This document shows positions 29,244-38,384 of a stretch of DNA of 64,000 nucleotides, piece by piece (the first letter of the stretch is position 1; the number at the start of each line of letters is the position of its first letter). Below the pieces are notes generated by a model. It was not told where the DNA came from, made no database searches, and saw only the letters and a list, made by a program, of their open reading frames with translations. The DNA is from Bradyrhizobium sp. sGM-13 (GTDB lineage Bacteria > Pseudomonadota > Alphaproteobacteria > Rhizobiales > Xanthobacteraceae), in the NCBI RefSeq assembly GCF_018398875.1, contig NZ_JAGWDK010000006.1, positions 1 to 64,000 on the forward strand, read 5' to 3'. The translations under genes were made by a program, and so were the position numbers.

Positions 29244-29261
29244 CAATACAGTGGTGTATGG
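29244..29261. promoter_or_regulatory. TetR operator candidate 2
   Basis: CAATACA (29244-29250), GTGG, TGTATGG (29255-29261) has the same architecture as site 1 with one mismatch. It lies 22 bp upstream of the TetR start, so binding here could mediate autorepression. The two sites are 42 bp apart (four helical turns). Confidence 0.7.
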
Positions 29262-29283
29262 TAGTAAGATCGCGGAACCCAGC

Positions 29284-29820
29284 ATGAGCAATCAACTATC
29301 GGCAACGGACTGGCTCGATCAGGGCCTGAAGACGTTGGCAACCCGTGGCTTCACCGCGCTGAAGGCGGAGCCTTTGGCCAAGACGATGGGCGTGTCGCGC
29401 GGCAGCTTCTATTGGCATTTTGCCGATATCGGCGCGTTCCACGCCGCCATCCTCGCGCGCTGGCATGAGGTCGCGGCCGAGCAGATCATCGCCAATGTCG
29501 AGGCGGCCTCGAAGGACGAGAATCCGCTCGCGCTGCTGCTGCGCCGCGTGTTCGGCGAACGGCTGATGCTGGAACGGGCGGTCCGCACCTGGGCGAGCGT
29601 CGATCCCGCCGCCCGCGCCGCCGTGCAGGCGATCGACCGGCGCCGGCTCGGCTACGTCGAAGGTCTTCTGACGCAATCCGGATTGTCGGCGGATGTGGCC
29701 CGCGCCAGGGCGCAAATCCTGTATTGGGCATTTCTCGGCTTTGCGCTGTCGGATCAGCCATTGCCGAAGGCACGACAAGAGGCCGTGGTCAACGAATTGG
29801 TACGGATGTCAGCGTCATGA
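29284..29820 (+). CDS. TetR-family regulator
   Basis: A 178-residue repressor with an N-terminal helix-turn-helix at about residues 25-50 (AEPLAKTMGVSRGSFYWHF) and a helical ligand-binding domain with ERAVRTWASVDPAARAAV. The FYWHF at the end of the recognition helix is typical. ATG 29284 is used, although the frame is open to 29221 and no strong ribosome binding site is seen. The two operator-like palindromes between it and the divergent membrane-protein gene point to local control. Confidence 0.93.
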   Translation: MSNQLSATDWLDQGLKTLATRGFTALKAEPLAKTMGVSRGSFYWHFADIGAFHAAILARWHEVAAEQIIANVEAASKDENPLALLLRRVFGERLMLERAVRTWASVDPAARAAVQAIDRRRLGYVEGLLTQSGLSADVARARAQILYWAFLGFALSDQPLPKARQEAVVNELVRMSAS

Positions 29821-29869
29821 CACCCCGCGATTTGGATGCTAAGGGGCTACGCATATCTGGAGAGAGTAA

Positions 29870-30067
29870 ATGACAGCCCCACCCGAACGCCTTGACGTCA
29901 CCGTCGATCGAAAGTTGCTGGAGATCCTGGTCTGTCCGGTGACCAAGGGTCCGCTCGAGTTCGATTCGAACCGGCAGGAATTGATTTCACGTTCCGCCAA
30001 GCTCGCCTATCCGATCCGCGATGGCATCCCGATCATGCTGCCGGAAGAGGCGCGGAAGATCGAGTGA
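29870..30067 (+). CDS. Trm112 family protein
   Basis: A 65-residue small protein with the conserved [17 protein letters not shown] start and [19 protein letters not shown] end. The family is homologous to Trm112, an activator of methyltransferases in eukaryotes and archaea; the bacterial role is not defined. Of the cysteines that bind zinc in some members only one is present here, so zinc binding is doubtful. GGAGAGAG lies 6 bp before the ATG. A family C repeat follows the stop. Confidence 0.92.
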   Translation: MTAPPERLDVTVDRKLLEILVCPVTKGPLEFDSNRQELISRSAKLAYPIRDGIPIMLPEEARKIE

Positions 30068-30074
30068 CGAAGCC

Positions 30075-30134
30075 GGCGAATGGTGAGTCGTGAATAGCGA
30101 ATGGTCCCTTCGCCACTCCCTATTCGCCATTCGC
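30075..30134. repeat. Dispersed inverted repeat, family C copy 2
   Basis: 60 bp: GGCGAATGGTGAGT...GAATAGCGAATGG on the left and CGCCACTCCCTATTCGCCATTCGCC on the right form an imperfect stem with a 6-nt loop. It shares its words with 17614-17706. It lies between the convergent Trm112 and ubiquinone hydroxylase genes. Confidence 0.8.
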
Positions 30135-30137
30135 CTT

Positions 30138-31355
30138 CTACAGAGCCTCGCCCTTCAACAGCCGCGGCACCTCGCCCGACAATCCCGCCGCCTGGCGGAT
30201 GAACAAGTTTTTCAGCGGCGGCGCACGATCGACGAGGCCCAGCCCGATATCCCGCACAGTGCGAAGCAGCGTCGATTCGTTCGAGAACAAAAAATTCAGC
30301 GAGTTGGTCGCAACGCCCATCGCCATAGTGTCGAACCGCCGCCAGCGCTGATAGCGGTCGAGCACATCGGCCTGCCCGGGATCGATGCCGAGCCGGGCCG
30401 CGTCGACCATGACTTCGGCCAACGCCGCGACGTCCCTCAGGCCCATATTGAGCCCCTGCCCCGCGATCGGATGAATCACATGCGCGGCGTCGCCGACCAG
30501 TGCCAGCCGCTCGGCGATGAATGAGCGCGCAACGAAATAGCCGAGCGGAAACGCGCGCGGCTTGTCGAGCGCCTTGACCTCGCCGAGGTGCAGCCCGAAG
30601 CGCTTCTCGAGCTCATCGTGGAATTCGGCTTCGCCAAGCGCAGTGATGCGTGCGGCCTCGGTGCGGCTCTCGGTCCACACCAGCGACGAGCGCTTTCCAC
30701 TCAGCGGCAGGATCGCGAACGGACCCGCCGGCAGAAAATGCTCTTCGGCGCGGCCGTGATGATCCCGCTCATGGCCGACCGTGACCACGATGCCGGATTG
30801 ATCGTAGTCCCAACCATTTGTGGCGATGCCGGCGCGCTCGCGCAGTTTTGAGCGCGCGCCGTCGGCGGCGACCAGCAGGCTTGCCTCGATGACACCGCCG
30901 TCGGCGAGCGTCACGGTGACGCCATCGGAACGTGAATCGTAGGTCGAAACGGCGGTAGCCCGGAGATCGATGCCTTCGGCTTCGGCGCGCTCCACCAGCG
31001 CGTCGATCAGGCGGCGATTCTCGACCATATGGGCAAACGGCTCGCCGGGTTCGACATCTCCCGCAAACGTCAGGAATACCGGGCGTGTCGCGTCATCCAG
31101 CCTGGAATCGGTAACGACCATGTCGAGGATGGCTTGCGAATCCGACACCTGATTCCAGACGCCGAGCGTCTCGAAAAGCCGCCGGCAGGCCGCCACAATG
31201 GCGGTCGCGCGTGGGTCGCGGCTCGGCCGCACCCCGAGCGCAGGATCGGCGACGACAACGGGAATCTCGGCGCCAAGGCCCTGGCGGAGCGCCAGCGCCA
31301 GCGCCAGCCCGGCAAAGGCGCCGCCGCAGATGACAATACTTCGCTGTGTCGCCAT
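30138..31355 (-). CDS. FAD-dependent ubiquinone-biosynthesis hydroxylase (UbiH/UbiF/Coq6)
   Basis: A 405-residue class A flavin monooxygenase. FAD-binding motifs are IVICGGAFAGLALAL at the N-terminus, a DG-type motif in LLVAADGARSKLR, and LVGDAAHVIHPIAGQGLNMGLRD, the UbiH/Coq6-type signature. It should hydroxylate the ring of a ubiquinone precursor at the inner membrane. Which position cannot be told from sequence alone, since alphaproteobacterial enzymes vary in regioselectivity. It has its own short promoter region and is divergent from tesB. Confidence 0.93.
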   Translation of the reverse strand: MATQRSIVICGGAFAGLALALALRQGLGAEIPVVVADPALGVRPSRDPRATAIVAACRRLFETLGVWNQVSDSQAILDMVVTDSRLDDATRPVFLTFAGDVEPGEPFAHMVENRRLIDALVERAEAEGIDLRATAVSTYDSRSDGVTVTLADGGVIEASLLVAADGARSKLRERAGIATNGWDYDQSGIVVTVGHERDHHGRAEEHFLPAGPFAILPLSGKRSSLVWTESRTEAARITALGEAEFHDELEKRFGLHLGEVKALDKPRAFPLGYFVARSFIAERLALVGDAAHVIHPIAGQGLNMGLRDVAALAEVMVDAARLGIDPGQADVLDRYQRWRRFDTMAMGVATNSLNFLFSNESTLLRTVRDIGLGLVDRAPPLKNLFIRQAAGLSGEVPRLLKGEAL

Positions 31356-31440
31356 GCGATCCGTACCCGGTTACGCCCTCAGACCAGACTTGCTACCCGA
31401 TAATAGCTGGGCGAAACAGGGCTGAGAAACAAGGTTAAGC

Positions 31441-31549
31441 CGTTATTCCGGGGCGATACGCAGTATCGAACTATGGGGCGCCCCTTGCGCCCCTGAGAAT
31501 CTCGAGATTCCGGGTCTGGTCCTTCGGACCATCCCGGAATGACGCTGGA
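31441..31549. repeat. Single palindromic repeat (family D)
   Basis: Contains ATTCCGGG (31507-31514)/CCCGGAAT (31533-31540) with inner GGTCC (31518-31522)/GGACC (31526-31530), and next to it the 14-bp perfect palindrome GAATCTCGAGATTC (31497-31510). From memory this type of sequence recurs in Bradyrhizobium genomes; only one copy is in this window. It lies 30 bp upstream of tesB. Confidence 0.65.
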
Positions 31550-31569
31550 ATCCAACCGAAAGCACCACC

Positions 31570-32430
31570 ATGTCCAAAGGCCTGATTGACCTGATTTCCA
31601 TCCTCGATCTGGAGCCGCTCGAGGTGAACCTGTTCCGTGGCAACAGCCCGAAGACGAGCTGGCAGCGGGTGTTCGGCGGACAGGTGATCGGGCAGGCCAT
31701 GGTCGCGGCATGCCGCACTGTCGAAGGCCGCCTGCCGCATTCGATCCATTGCTATTTCATCCTGCCCGGCGATCCGCAGATTCCGATCATCTACGAGGTC
31801 GAACGGCTGCGCGACGGCAAGAGCTATTCGACAAGGCGCGTCACCGCGATCCAGCACGGTAATGCGATCTTCTCCATCATGGTTTCTTTTCATGCCGAGG
31901 AGGAAGGCGCCTTCGACCATCAGGACAAGATGCCGGACGTGCCGCCGCCGGAAAAACTCACCGCGGAGGAAGTGGCAAAGCAGCCGATGTTCCGCGAGAT
32001 GCCGGAATTCATCCGCCGCTATTACGAATCCGACCGGCCGATCGAACTGCGCCCGGTCGAGCTCGGCCGCTATTTCGGCCAGAAGATCGAGGACGGGCGC
32101 ATCCACGTCTGGATCCGGACAGCAGCCAAGCTGCCCGACGATCCGGCGTTGCACATGTGCGCGCTGGCCTACGCGTCGGATTTCTCGCTGCTTGACGCGG
32201 TGATGGCGCGCTACGGCCGCACGCTGTTTGACAAGCGCATGATGCCGGCGAGCCTCGACCACGCGATGTGGTTTCACCGGCCGTTCCGCGCTGACGAATG
32301 GCTGCTCTACGCGCAGGATTCGCCGAGCGCGCAGGACGGCCGCGGACTGACCCGCGGCCTGATCTTCAAGCCTGACGGCACACTGGTGGCGTCGGTCGCC
32401 CAGGAAGGCTCGGTTCGCCAGCGCAAGTAA
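31570..32430 (+). CDS. tesB: Acyl-CoA thioesterase II
   Basis: A 286-residue double-hotdog enzyme that hydrolyses acyl-CoA to fatty acid and CoA in the cytoplasm. Conserved blocks are LEVNLFRGNSP, RVFGGQVIGQAMVAA, IHCYFILPGDP, then in the second hotdog YASDFSLLDAV, SLDHAMWFHRPF and the C-terminal GLIFKPDGTLVASVAQEG. The catalytic Asp, Thr/Ser and Gln triad should lie in the second hotdog. It is convergent with the GYF_2 protein; 13 bp separate the stops. Confidence 0.95.
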   Translation: MSKGLIDLISILDLEPLEVNLFRGNSPKTSWQRVFGGQVIGQAMVAACRTVEGRLPHSIHCYFILPGDPQIPIIYEVERLRDGKSYSTRRVTAIQHGNAIFSIMVSFHAEEEGAFDHQDKMPDVPPPEKLTAEEVAKQPMFREMPEFIRRYYESDRPIELRPVELGRYFGQKIEDGRIHVWIRTAAKLPDDPALHMCALAYASDFSLLDAVMARYGRTLFDKRMMPASLDHAMWFHRPFRADEWLLYAQDSPSAQDGRGLTRGLIFKPDGTLVASVAQEGSVRQRK

Positions 32431-32443
32431 GAGCTCGGGCGCG

Positions 32444-33918
<1,475 letters not shown>

Positions 33919-34008
33919 GACATCACGGAATTCAAGGCGCGGCGGCAACGACGCTGAACGCGCGAAGCCAGAAGCGGCAACGAAACGACAACAGGCCGGG
34001 GGATTTTT

Positions 34009-35316
34009 ATGGGGGCACCATCGTATCGTGCAGCAGGCAATGCTGCGCTCATTGCTCTTGCGGCGAGCTTCGCACTCGTCACGCCGGCGCAGGCCGAGAC
34101 GTCCACCATCAGTGCCGCCGACACCGCGTGGATGATCGTCGCCACCGCGCTGGTGCTGATGATGACGATACCGGGCCTGGCGCTGTTCTATTCCGGCATG
34201 GTGCGCAAGAAGAACGTGCTGGCGACCATGGCGCAAAGCCTCGCCGCCGTCGCGATCATCTCGATTCTCTGGGTGGCCTTCGGCTATTCGCTGGCGTTTG
34301 TCGGTGATGGCGCCTGGATCGGCACGCTCGATCGCTGGTTTCTGATCGGCATGACGATGGAGAGCGTCAATCCGGCGGCGAAGACGATTCCGGAAGCGCT
34401 TTTCATGCTGTACCAGATGACGTTTGCGATCATCACGGTGGCGCTGGTGGCGGGCGCAGTGGCCGACCGGATGCGGTTCTCGGCCTATCTCCTGTTCTCC
34501 GTCGGCTGGTTCATGTTCGTCTATGTGCCGCTCGCGCACTGGGTATGGGGCGGCGGCTTCCTTGCCAGCATGGGCGTGCTGGATTTCGCCGGCGGTCTCG
34601 TCGTGCATCTTTCCGCAGGCGTGGGCGGACTGGTAGCTGCGATGGTGATGGGCCGGCGTCACGGCTATGGCAGCGAGAACCTCGCGCCGTTCGACCTCTC
34701 GCTCGCCGTGATCGGCACCGGATTGTTGTGGGTCGGCTGGTTCGGCTTCAACGGCGGATCGGCGCTGGCCGCGAACTCGCGCGCCATCATGGCGATCACC
34801 GCGACGCATCTGGCCGCCTGCGCCGGCGCGCTGACTTGGGCCGCGATCGAATGGGCGACCCGGCGCAAACCGTCGGTACTCGGCATGATCTCGGGCGCGA
34901 TCGCGGGCCTCGGCACGATCACGCCGGCGTCAGGATTCGTCGCGCCGTGGCACGGCATCGTCATTGGCATTGTCGCGGGAACGCTCTGCTTCTGGGCCTG
35001 CACCTGGCTCAAGCAGCGCTTCAAATATGACGACTCGCTCGACGTGTTCGGCATTCACGGCATCGGGGGATTGACCGGCACATTGCTCGCCGGCGTCTTC
35101 GCGGTGAACGCGATCGGGGGTACTGCCGGCCTGATCGAGGGCAATGCGCAGCAGGTACTGACCCAGCTCTATGGCGTAGCGGTTACCCTCGTCTGGTCTG
35201 GCGGCATTACCTTTATCCTGCTCAAGCTGGTGGGCGTGTTCGCGCCGCTGCGGGTCTCGTTGCAGCAGGAGCTGGAAGGCCTCGACATCTCGCAGCACGG
35301 CGAAGCCCTGCAATAG
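34009..35316 (+). CDS. amtB: Ammonium transporter, first copy
   Basis: A 435-residue AmtB/Rh channel with a signal-like N-terminus (ASFALVTPAQA) and eleven expected helices. Motifs are DTAWMIVATALVLMMTIPGLALFYSGM, FAIITVALVAGAVADRM, DFAGGLVVHLSAGVGGLV (with a pore His), LLWVGWFGFNGGSA, and DSLDVFGIHGIGG with the second pore His. It imports ammonium. It pairs with the upstream glnK (90-bp gap) and is followed by a strong hairpin before the next glnK. Confidence 0.96.
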   Translation: MGAPSYRAAGNAALIALAASFALVTPAQAETSTISAADTAWMIVATALVLMMTIPGLALFYSGMVRKKNVLATMAQSLAAVAIISILWVAFGYSLAFVGDGAWIGTLDRWFLIGMTMESVNPAAKTIPEALFMLYQMTFAIITVALVAGAVADRMRFSAYLLFSVGWFMFVYVPLAHWVWGGGFLASMGVLDFAGGLVVHLSAGVGGLVAAMVMGRRHGYGSENLAPFDLSLAVIGTGLLWVGWFGFNGGSALAANSRAIMAITATHLAACAGALTWAAIEWATRRKPSVLGMISGAIAGLGTITPASGFVAPWHGIVIGIVAGTLCFWACTWLKQRFKYDDSLDVFGIHGIGGLTGTLLAGVFAVNAIGGTAGLIEGNAQQVLTQLYGVAVTLVWSGGITFILLKLVGVFAPLRVSLQQELEGLDISQHGEALQ

Positions 35317-35372
35317 GCCACCCACCTTATTACCGTTTTCGTGCCCTGCTGCTGAGCACGATTGCGTCGGCC

Positions 35373-35406
35373 GTCAGACTCTGCCCACGTTTTGGGCAGG
35401 CCTGAC
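35373..35406 (+). terminator. Long hairpin after the first amtB
   Basis: Outer arms GTCAG (35373-35377)/CTGAC (35402-35406) and inner arms CTGCCCA (35381-35387)/TGGGCAG (35393-35399) around a 5-nt loop form a strong stem. There is no T-tract, so it may be an RNA processing or attenuating structure rather than a simple terminator. Confidence 0.5.
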
Positions 35407-35502
35407 TACGCTTTGGGCGCGGCGGAATGGCGCAGGAAGATGCATTTCTCGCTGAGGGCGAAAAGGTCCGGATTCATAGTCTGTTAGGTAACGATCCCGA
35501 TC

Positions 35503-35518
35503 TGGCACGGCATTTGAT
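35503..35518 (+). promoter_or_regulatory. Candidate sigma-54 (RpoN) promoter for the second glnK-amtB
   Basis: TGGCAC (35503-35508) is a perfect -24 hexamer, followed after 5 bp by TTGAT (35514-35518). The -12 consensus is TTGCA/TTGCT, so the usually invariant C is an A here. It lies about 107 bp upstream of the glnK start. Confidence 0.4.
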
Positions 35519-35624
35519 TCTAAGGGTCCCGGCTGTGCCCGCGTAGTGAACATCTCCGCGTGGTGAACCTCAGTCGAGAACGCCCGGTCCGCCTGACCCG
35601 GGCCCAAGCGGGGGACCAAGACCC

Positions 35625-35963
35625 ATGAAAATTGTTATGGCGATCATCAAGCCATTCAAACTCGAAGAAGTCCGGGACGCCCTGACCGCCATTGGCGTTC
35701 ACGGTCTCACGGTGACGGAAGTCAAAGGCTATGGCCGCCAGAAGGGCCATACAGAAATCTATCGTGGCGCCGAATACGCCGTGAGCTTCTTGCCCAAGAT
35801 CAAGATCGAGGTCGCGATCGCCTCCGACCAGGTCGACAAGACCATCGACGCCATCACATCGGCTGCCAAGACAGGACAGATCGGCGACGGCAAGATCTTC
35901 GTCATCAACCTCGACCATGCGGTACGCATCCGCACCGGCGAGGCAGATGCCGCGGCCCTCTGA
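35625..35963 (+). CDS. glnK: PII signal protein, second copy
   Basis: 112 residues with the same layout as the first copy: [20 protein letters not shown] start, identical T-loop [17 protein letters not shown] with Tyr51, and GDGKIFVINLDHAVRIRTGE. It differs mostly in residues 60-80 and lies 37 bp ahead of the second amtB. Conservation of Tyr51 in both implies both can be uridylylated by GlnD. The tandem pairs look like a duplication that diverged. Confidence 0.97.
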   Translation: MKIVMAIIKPFKLEEVRDALTAIGVHGLTVTEVKGYGRQKGHTEIYRGAEYAVSFLPKIKIEVAIASDQVDKTIDAITSAAKTGQIGDGKIFVINLDHAVRIRTGEADAAAL

Positions 35964-36000
35964 TTTCGCGCACAAACCTACCACTCAGGAGTAAAATCAA

Positions 36001-37443
36001 ATGACGTTTAAACGTCCCTATAGCGCGGGACTGGCGGCCCTCGCAGTCGGCCTGTTCGCCGCGACCGCTGCCTACGCCGAGCCGACCGTCAACAAGGGCG
36101 ACAACGCCTGGATGCTGACATCGACAGTGCTGGTGCTGTTGATGACCATCCCGGGCCTGGCGCTGTTCTATGGCGGTCTCGTCCGTGCCAAGAACATGCT
36201 CTCGGTGCTGATGCAGGTTTTTTATACCGTCTGCATCGTCGTCCTGCTCTGGGCGCTCTACGGCTACAGCCTCGCCTTCACCGGCGGTTCCGACTTCATC
36301 GGTGGCTTCTCCAAGGCCTTCCTGATGGGCGTGACGACGGATTCGAAAGCGGCGACCTTCAGCGTCGACGCCAACATCTCCGAGCTCATCTATATCTGCT
36401 TCCAGATGACGTTCGCGGCGATCACCCCCGCCCTCATCGTCGGCGCCTTCGCCGAACGCATGAAATTCGCCGCGATTGCCCTGTTCGTGCCGCTCTGGGT
36501 CACCCTGATCTACCTCCCGATCGCGCACATGGTTTGGTATTGGCCGGGACCGGACCTGATCACGGACGCAGCCAAGGCGCTTGCCGCGGCGACTGACGGT
36601 GCGGCGAAGACCGCGGCGCAGGCCAAGCTCGACGAGATCAACGCCGATGCCGGCTGGATCTTCAAGAAGGGCGCAATCGACTTCGCCGGCGGCACCGTGG
36701 TGCACATCAACGCCGGTATCGCCGGTCTGGTCGGTGCGCTCCTGATCGGCAAGCGTGTCGGCTACGGCAAGGAGCTGATGGCTCCGCACTCGCTGACCAT
36801 GAGCATGATCGGCGCTTCGCTGCTCTGGGTCGGCTGGTTCGGCTTCAATGCCGGATCGAACCTCGAAGCCTCAGGCGGCGCCGCGCTTGCCATGACCAAC
36901 TCCTTCGTTGCGACCGCAGCGGCGGCGATGGCCTGGATGTTCGCGGAGTGGATCGTCAAGGGCCATCCTTCCGTGCTCGGCGCGCTGTCGGGCGCGGTCG
37001 CGGGCCTCGTGGCGGTCACGCCCGCAGCCGGCTTCGCCGGTCCGATGGGCGCGATCGTGCTCGGCCTCGTGGTCGGCGTCGTCTGCCTGTTCTTCTGCAC
37101 GGTGGTGAAGAACTCGCTCGGCTACGACGACTCGCTCGACGTGTTCGGTGTCCACTGCGTCGGCGGCATCGTCGGTGCGCTCGGCACCGGCATCCTGGTG
37201 AATCCGGCGCTTGGCGGCACCGGCGTCATGGATTACGTCGCCGGCAAGATCGCCGACTACGACTTCGTTGCGCAAATGACCTCGCAGCTCTGGGGTGTCT
37301 GCACCACGCTGGTGTGGTCCGGCATCGGCTCGGCGATCCTGTTCAAGGTCGTCGACGTCATCGTCGGGCTGCGTGTCAACGTCGAGACCGAGCGTGAAGG
37401 CCTCGACGTCACCGAGCACACCGAGCGCGCCTACAACATGTAA
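36001..37443 (+). CDS. amtB: Ammonium transporter, second copy
   Basis: A 480-residue AmtB with a signal-like N-terminus (AVGLFAATAAYA) and the same helical motifs: DNAWMLTSTVLVLLMTIPGLALFYGGLVRAKN, GGTVVHINAGIAGLVGALL with the pore His, LLWVGWFGFNAG, and DSLDVFGVHCVGGIVGALG. It is longer than the first copy mainly by an insertion at about residues 175-220 (an extra Ala/Lys-rich segment, KALAAATDGAAKTAAQAK), likely an extracytoplasmic or loop expansion. AGGAG precedes the ATG. A canonical terminator follows. Confidence 0.96.
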   Translation: MTFKRPYSAGLAALAVGLFAATAAYAEPTVNKGDNAWMLTSTVLVLLMTIPGLALFYGGLVRAKNMLSVLMQVFYTVCIVVLLWALYGYSLAFTGGSDFIGGFSKAFLMGVTTDSKAATFSVDANISELIYICFQMTFAAITPALIVGAFAERMKFAAIALFVPLWVTLIYLPIAHMVWYWPGPDLITDAAKALAAATDGAAKTAAQAKLDEINADAGWIFKKGAIDFAGGTVVHINAGIAGLVGALLIGKRVGYGKELMAPHSLTMSMIGASLLWVGWFGFNAGSNLEASGGAALAMTNSFVATAAAAMAWMFAEWIVKGHPSVLGALSGAVAGLVAVTPAAGFAGPMGAIVLGLVVGVVCLFFCTVVKNSLGYDDSLDVFGVHCVGGIVGALGTGILVNPALGGTGVMDYVAGKIADYDFVAQMTSQLWGVCTTLVWSGIGSAILFKVVDVIVGLRVNVETEREGLDVTEHTERAYNM

Positions 37444-37527
37444 GTTCTCCCGGGGTGCGATCTCTTAGAAGGGATCGCATCCACAACTCCGGTTCGGGCA
37501 CATACCCGGCAATGCCCTGACCGTTGA

Positions 37528-37562
37528 GGGGCTCCAGCGCAAGCTGGAGCCCCTTTCTTTTT
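37528..37562 (+). terminator. Intrinsic terminator after the second amtB
   Basis: A perfect 11-bp stem (GGGGCTCCAGC, GCTGGAGCCCC) with a GCAA tetraloop and a TTTCTTTTT tail at 37554-37562. This is the clearest terminator in the window. On the other strand the tail is the 3' side of the PIN gene. Confidence 0.93.
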
Positions 37563-37568
37563 GTGCCG

Positions 37569-37979
37569 CTACTGTTCCCGTTCCGGCGCGATCAGTTCGA
37601 CAGTCGGAAAATAGGTTCGATAACGCCTTGCATCGCGTGTCAGCAGAGATAGCTGTTCGACGGCGGCGTGAGCGCCAATGAAGAAATCCGCCAGCACGCC
37701 AGTGCGAAGGCCCCCGGCGCCACGATACCCCAGGTAAGCTTTGCCCGCGAGAAAGAGCGCGGTGCGCGGGATCGCCGCCAGTTCGATGTCCAAATCGCGG
37801 AGCATCGCGTCCACGCTTTCGACTGTGGCGTAGCGCGTCGATATCTCGGCGTAGATGACATCGTTGATGATAAGCGGCCCGGACGAGGCCGCTTGTTCGA
37901 GCCGTTGTTGCGACCAGTCCGCCCATGTTTCACCGTCGGTGACGACATCCAGGAGGACGTTCGAATCGACGAGCGTCAT
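37569..37979 (-). CDS. vapC: VapC-type PIN-domain toxin
   Basis: A 136-residue PIN ribonuclease-like protein. Acidic residues that would bind Mg2+ are Asp5 (VDSNVLLDV), Glu45 (YAEIS), Asp98 (LADFF) and Asp116 (TRDAR). VapC toxins usually cut RNA such as initiator tRNA or rRNA; the target is not known here. The start overlaps the antitoxin stop by 4 bp (ATGA), a translationally coupled toxin-antitoxin operon. The last codon is just past the amtB terminator on the other strand. Confidence 0.9.
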   Translation of the reverse strand: MTLVDSNVLLDVVTDGETWADWSQQRLEQAASSGPLIINDVIYAEISTRYATVESVDAMLRDLDIELAAIPRTALFLAGKAYLGYRGAGGLRTGVLADFFIGAHAAVEQLSLLTRDARRYRTYFPTVELIAPEREQ

Positions 37980-38212
37980 TCCGGTTCGCCACGCAAGAGA
38001 GCCATCAGCTCATCGGTCGTCATGCCCGGCCCAGCCGATCCTCGCGCTTTGGCAAACCTGCTAGGCGGCCGAGGCCCATCGGCTTTTTCGATCACCACAC
38101 CACCATCGGCGCTGCGGCGGAAATCCACCTGGCTGCCAGGCTGAATCCCCAAATAGTCGCGGACACGTTTCGGAATTGTCACTTGGCCCTTGCTCGTAAC
38201 TGTCGTCGCCAT
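37976..38212 (-). CDS. AbrB/MazE-type (VapB) antitoxin
   Basis: A 78-residue antitoxin with an N-terminal AbrB/SpoVT DNA-binding fold (TTVTSKGQVTIPKRVRDYLGIQPGSQV) and a C-terminal toxin-binding tail (MTTDELMALLRGEPE). The antitoxin precedes the PIN toxin with a 4-bp overlap, the usual order. A direct repeat of GTAATACCC in the promoter is a likely autoregulatory site. Confidence 0.92.
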   Translation of the reverse strand: MATTVTSKGQVTIPKRVRDYLGIQPGSQVDFRRSADGGVVIEKADGPRPPSRFAKARGSAGPGMTTDELMALLRGEPE

Positions 38213-38228
38213 CGCAGAACTCCCGGAA

Positions 38229-38258
38229 GTAATACCCGCTCAAAATATGGTAATACCC
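38229..38258. promoter_or_regulatory. Direct-repeat operator of the toxin-antitoxin promoter
   Basis: GTAATACCC is present at 38229-38237 and 38250-38258, with 21 bp between starts (two helical turns), immediately upstream of the antitoxin start (38212). It is a natural candidate site for an AbrB-fold antitoxin or antitoxin-toxin complex. Confidence 0.65.
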
Positions 38259-38384
38259 TGCAAATTGTCCAGACCAGCCGATGGTTAATCGCGTCTTAAC
38301 CTCGCCGTATCTATGGTGGTTTGATGGGTTTGCGGGGCTCGCTTAAGCCCTTTGACCGCTTTTGAAAGTGCTGGCGTTTCAGAC

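Larger units (their letters stand above)
35317..35624. other. 308-bp gap between amtB and the second glnK
   Basis: Holds the hairpin at 35373-35406 and the sigma-54-like promoter at 35503-35518. No other gene or repeat is seen. The gap is long enough that the second glnK-amtB pair probably has its own promoter. Confidence 0.55.
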
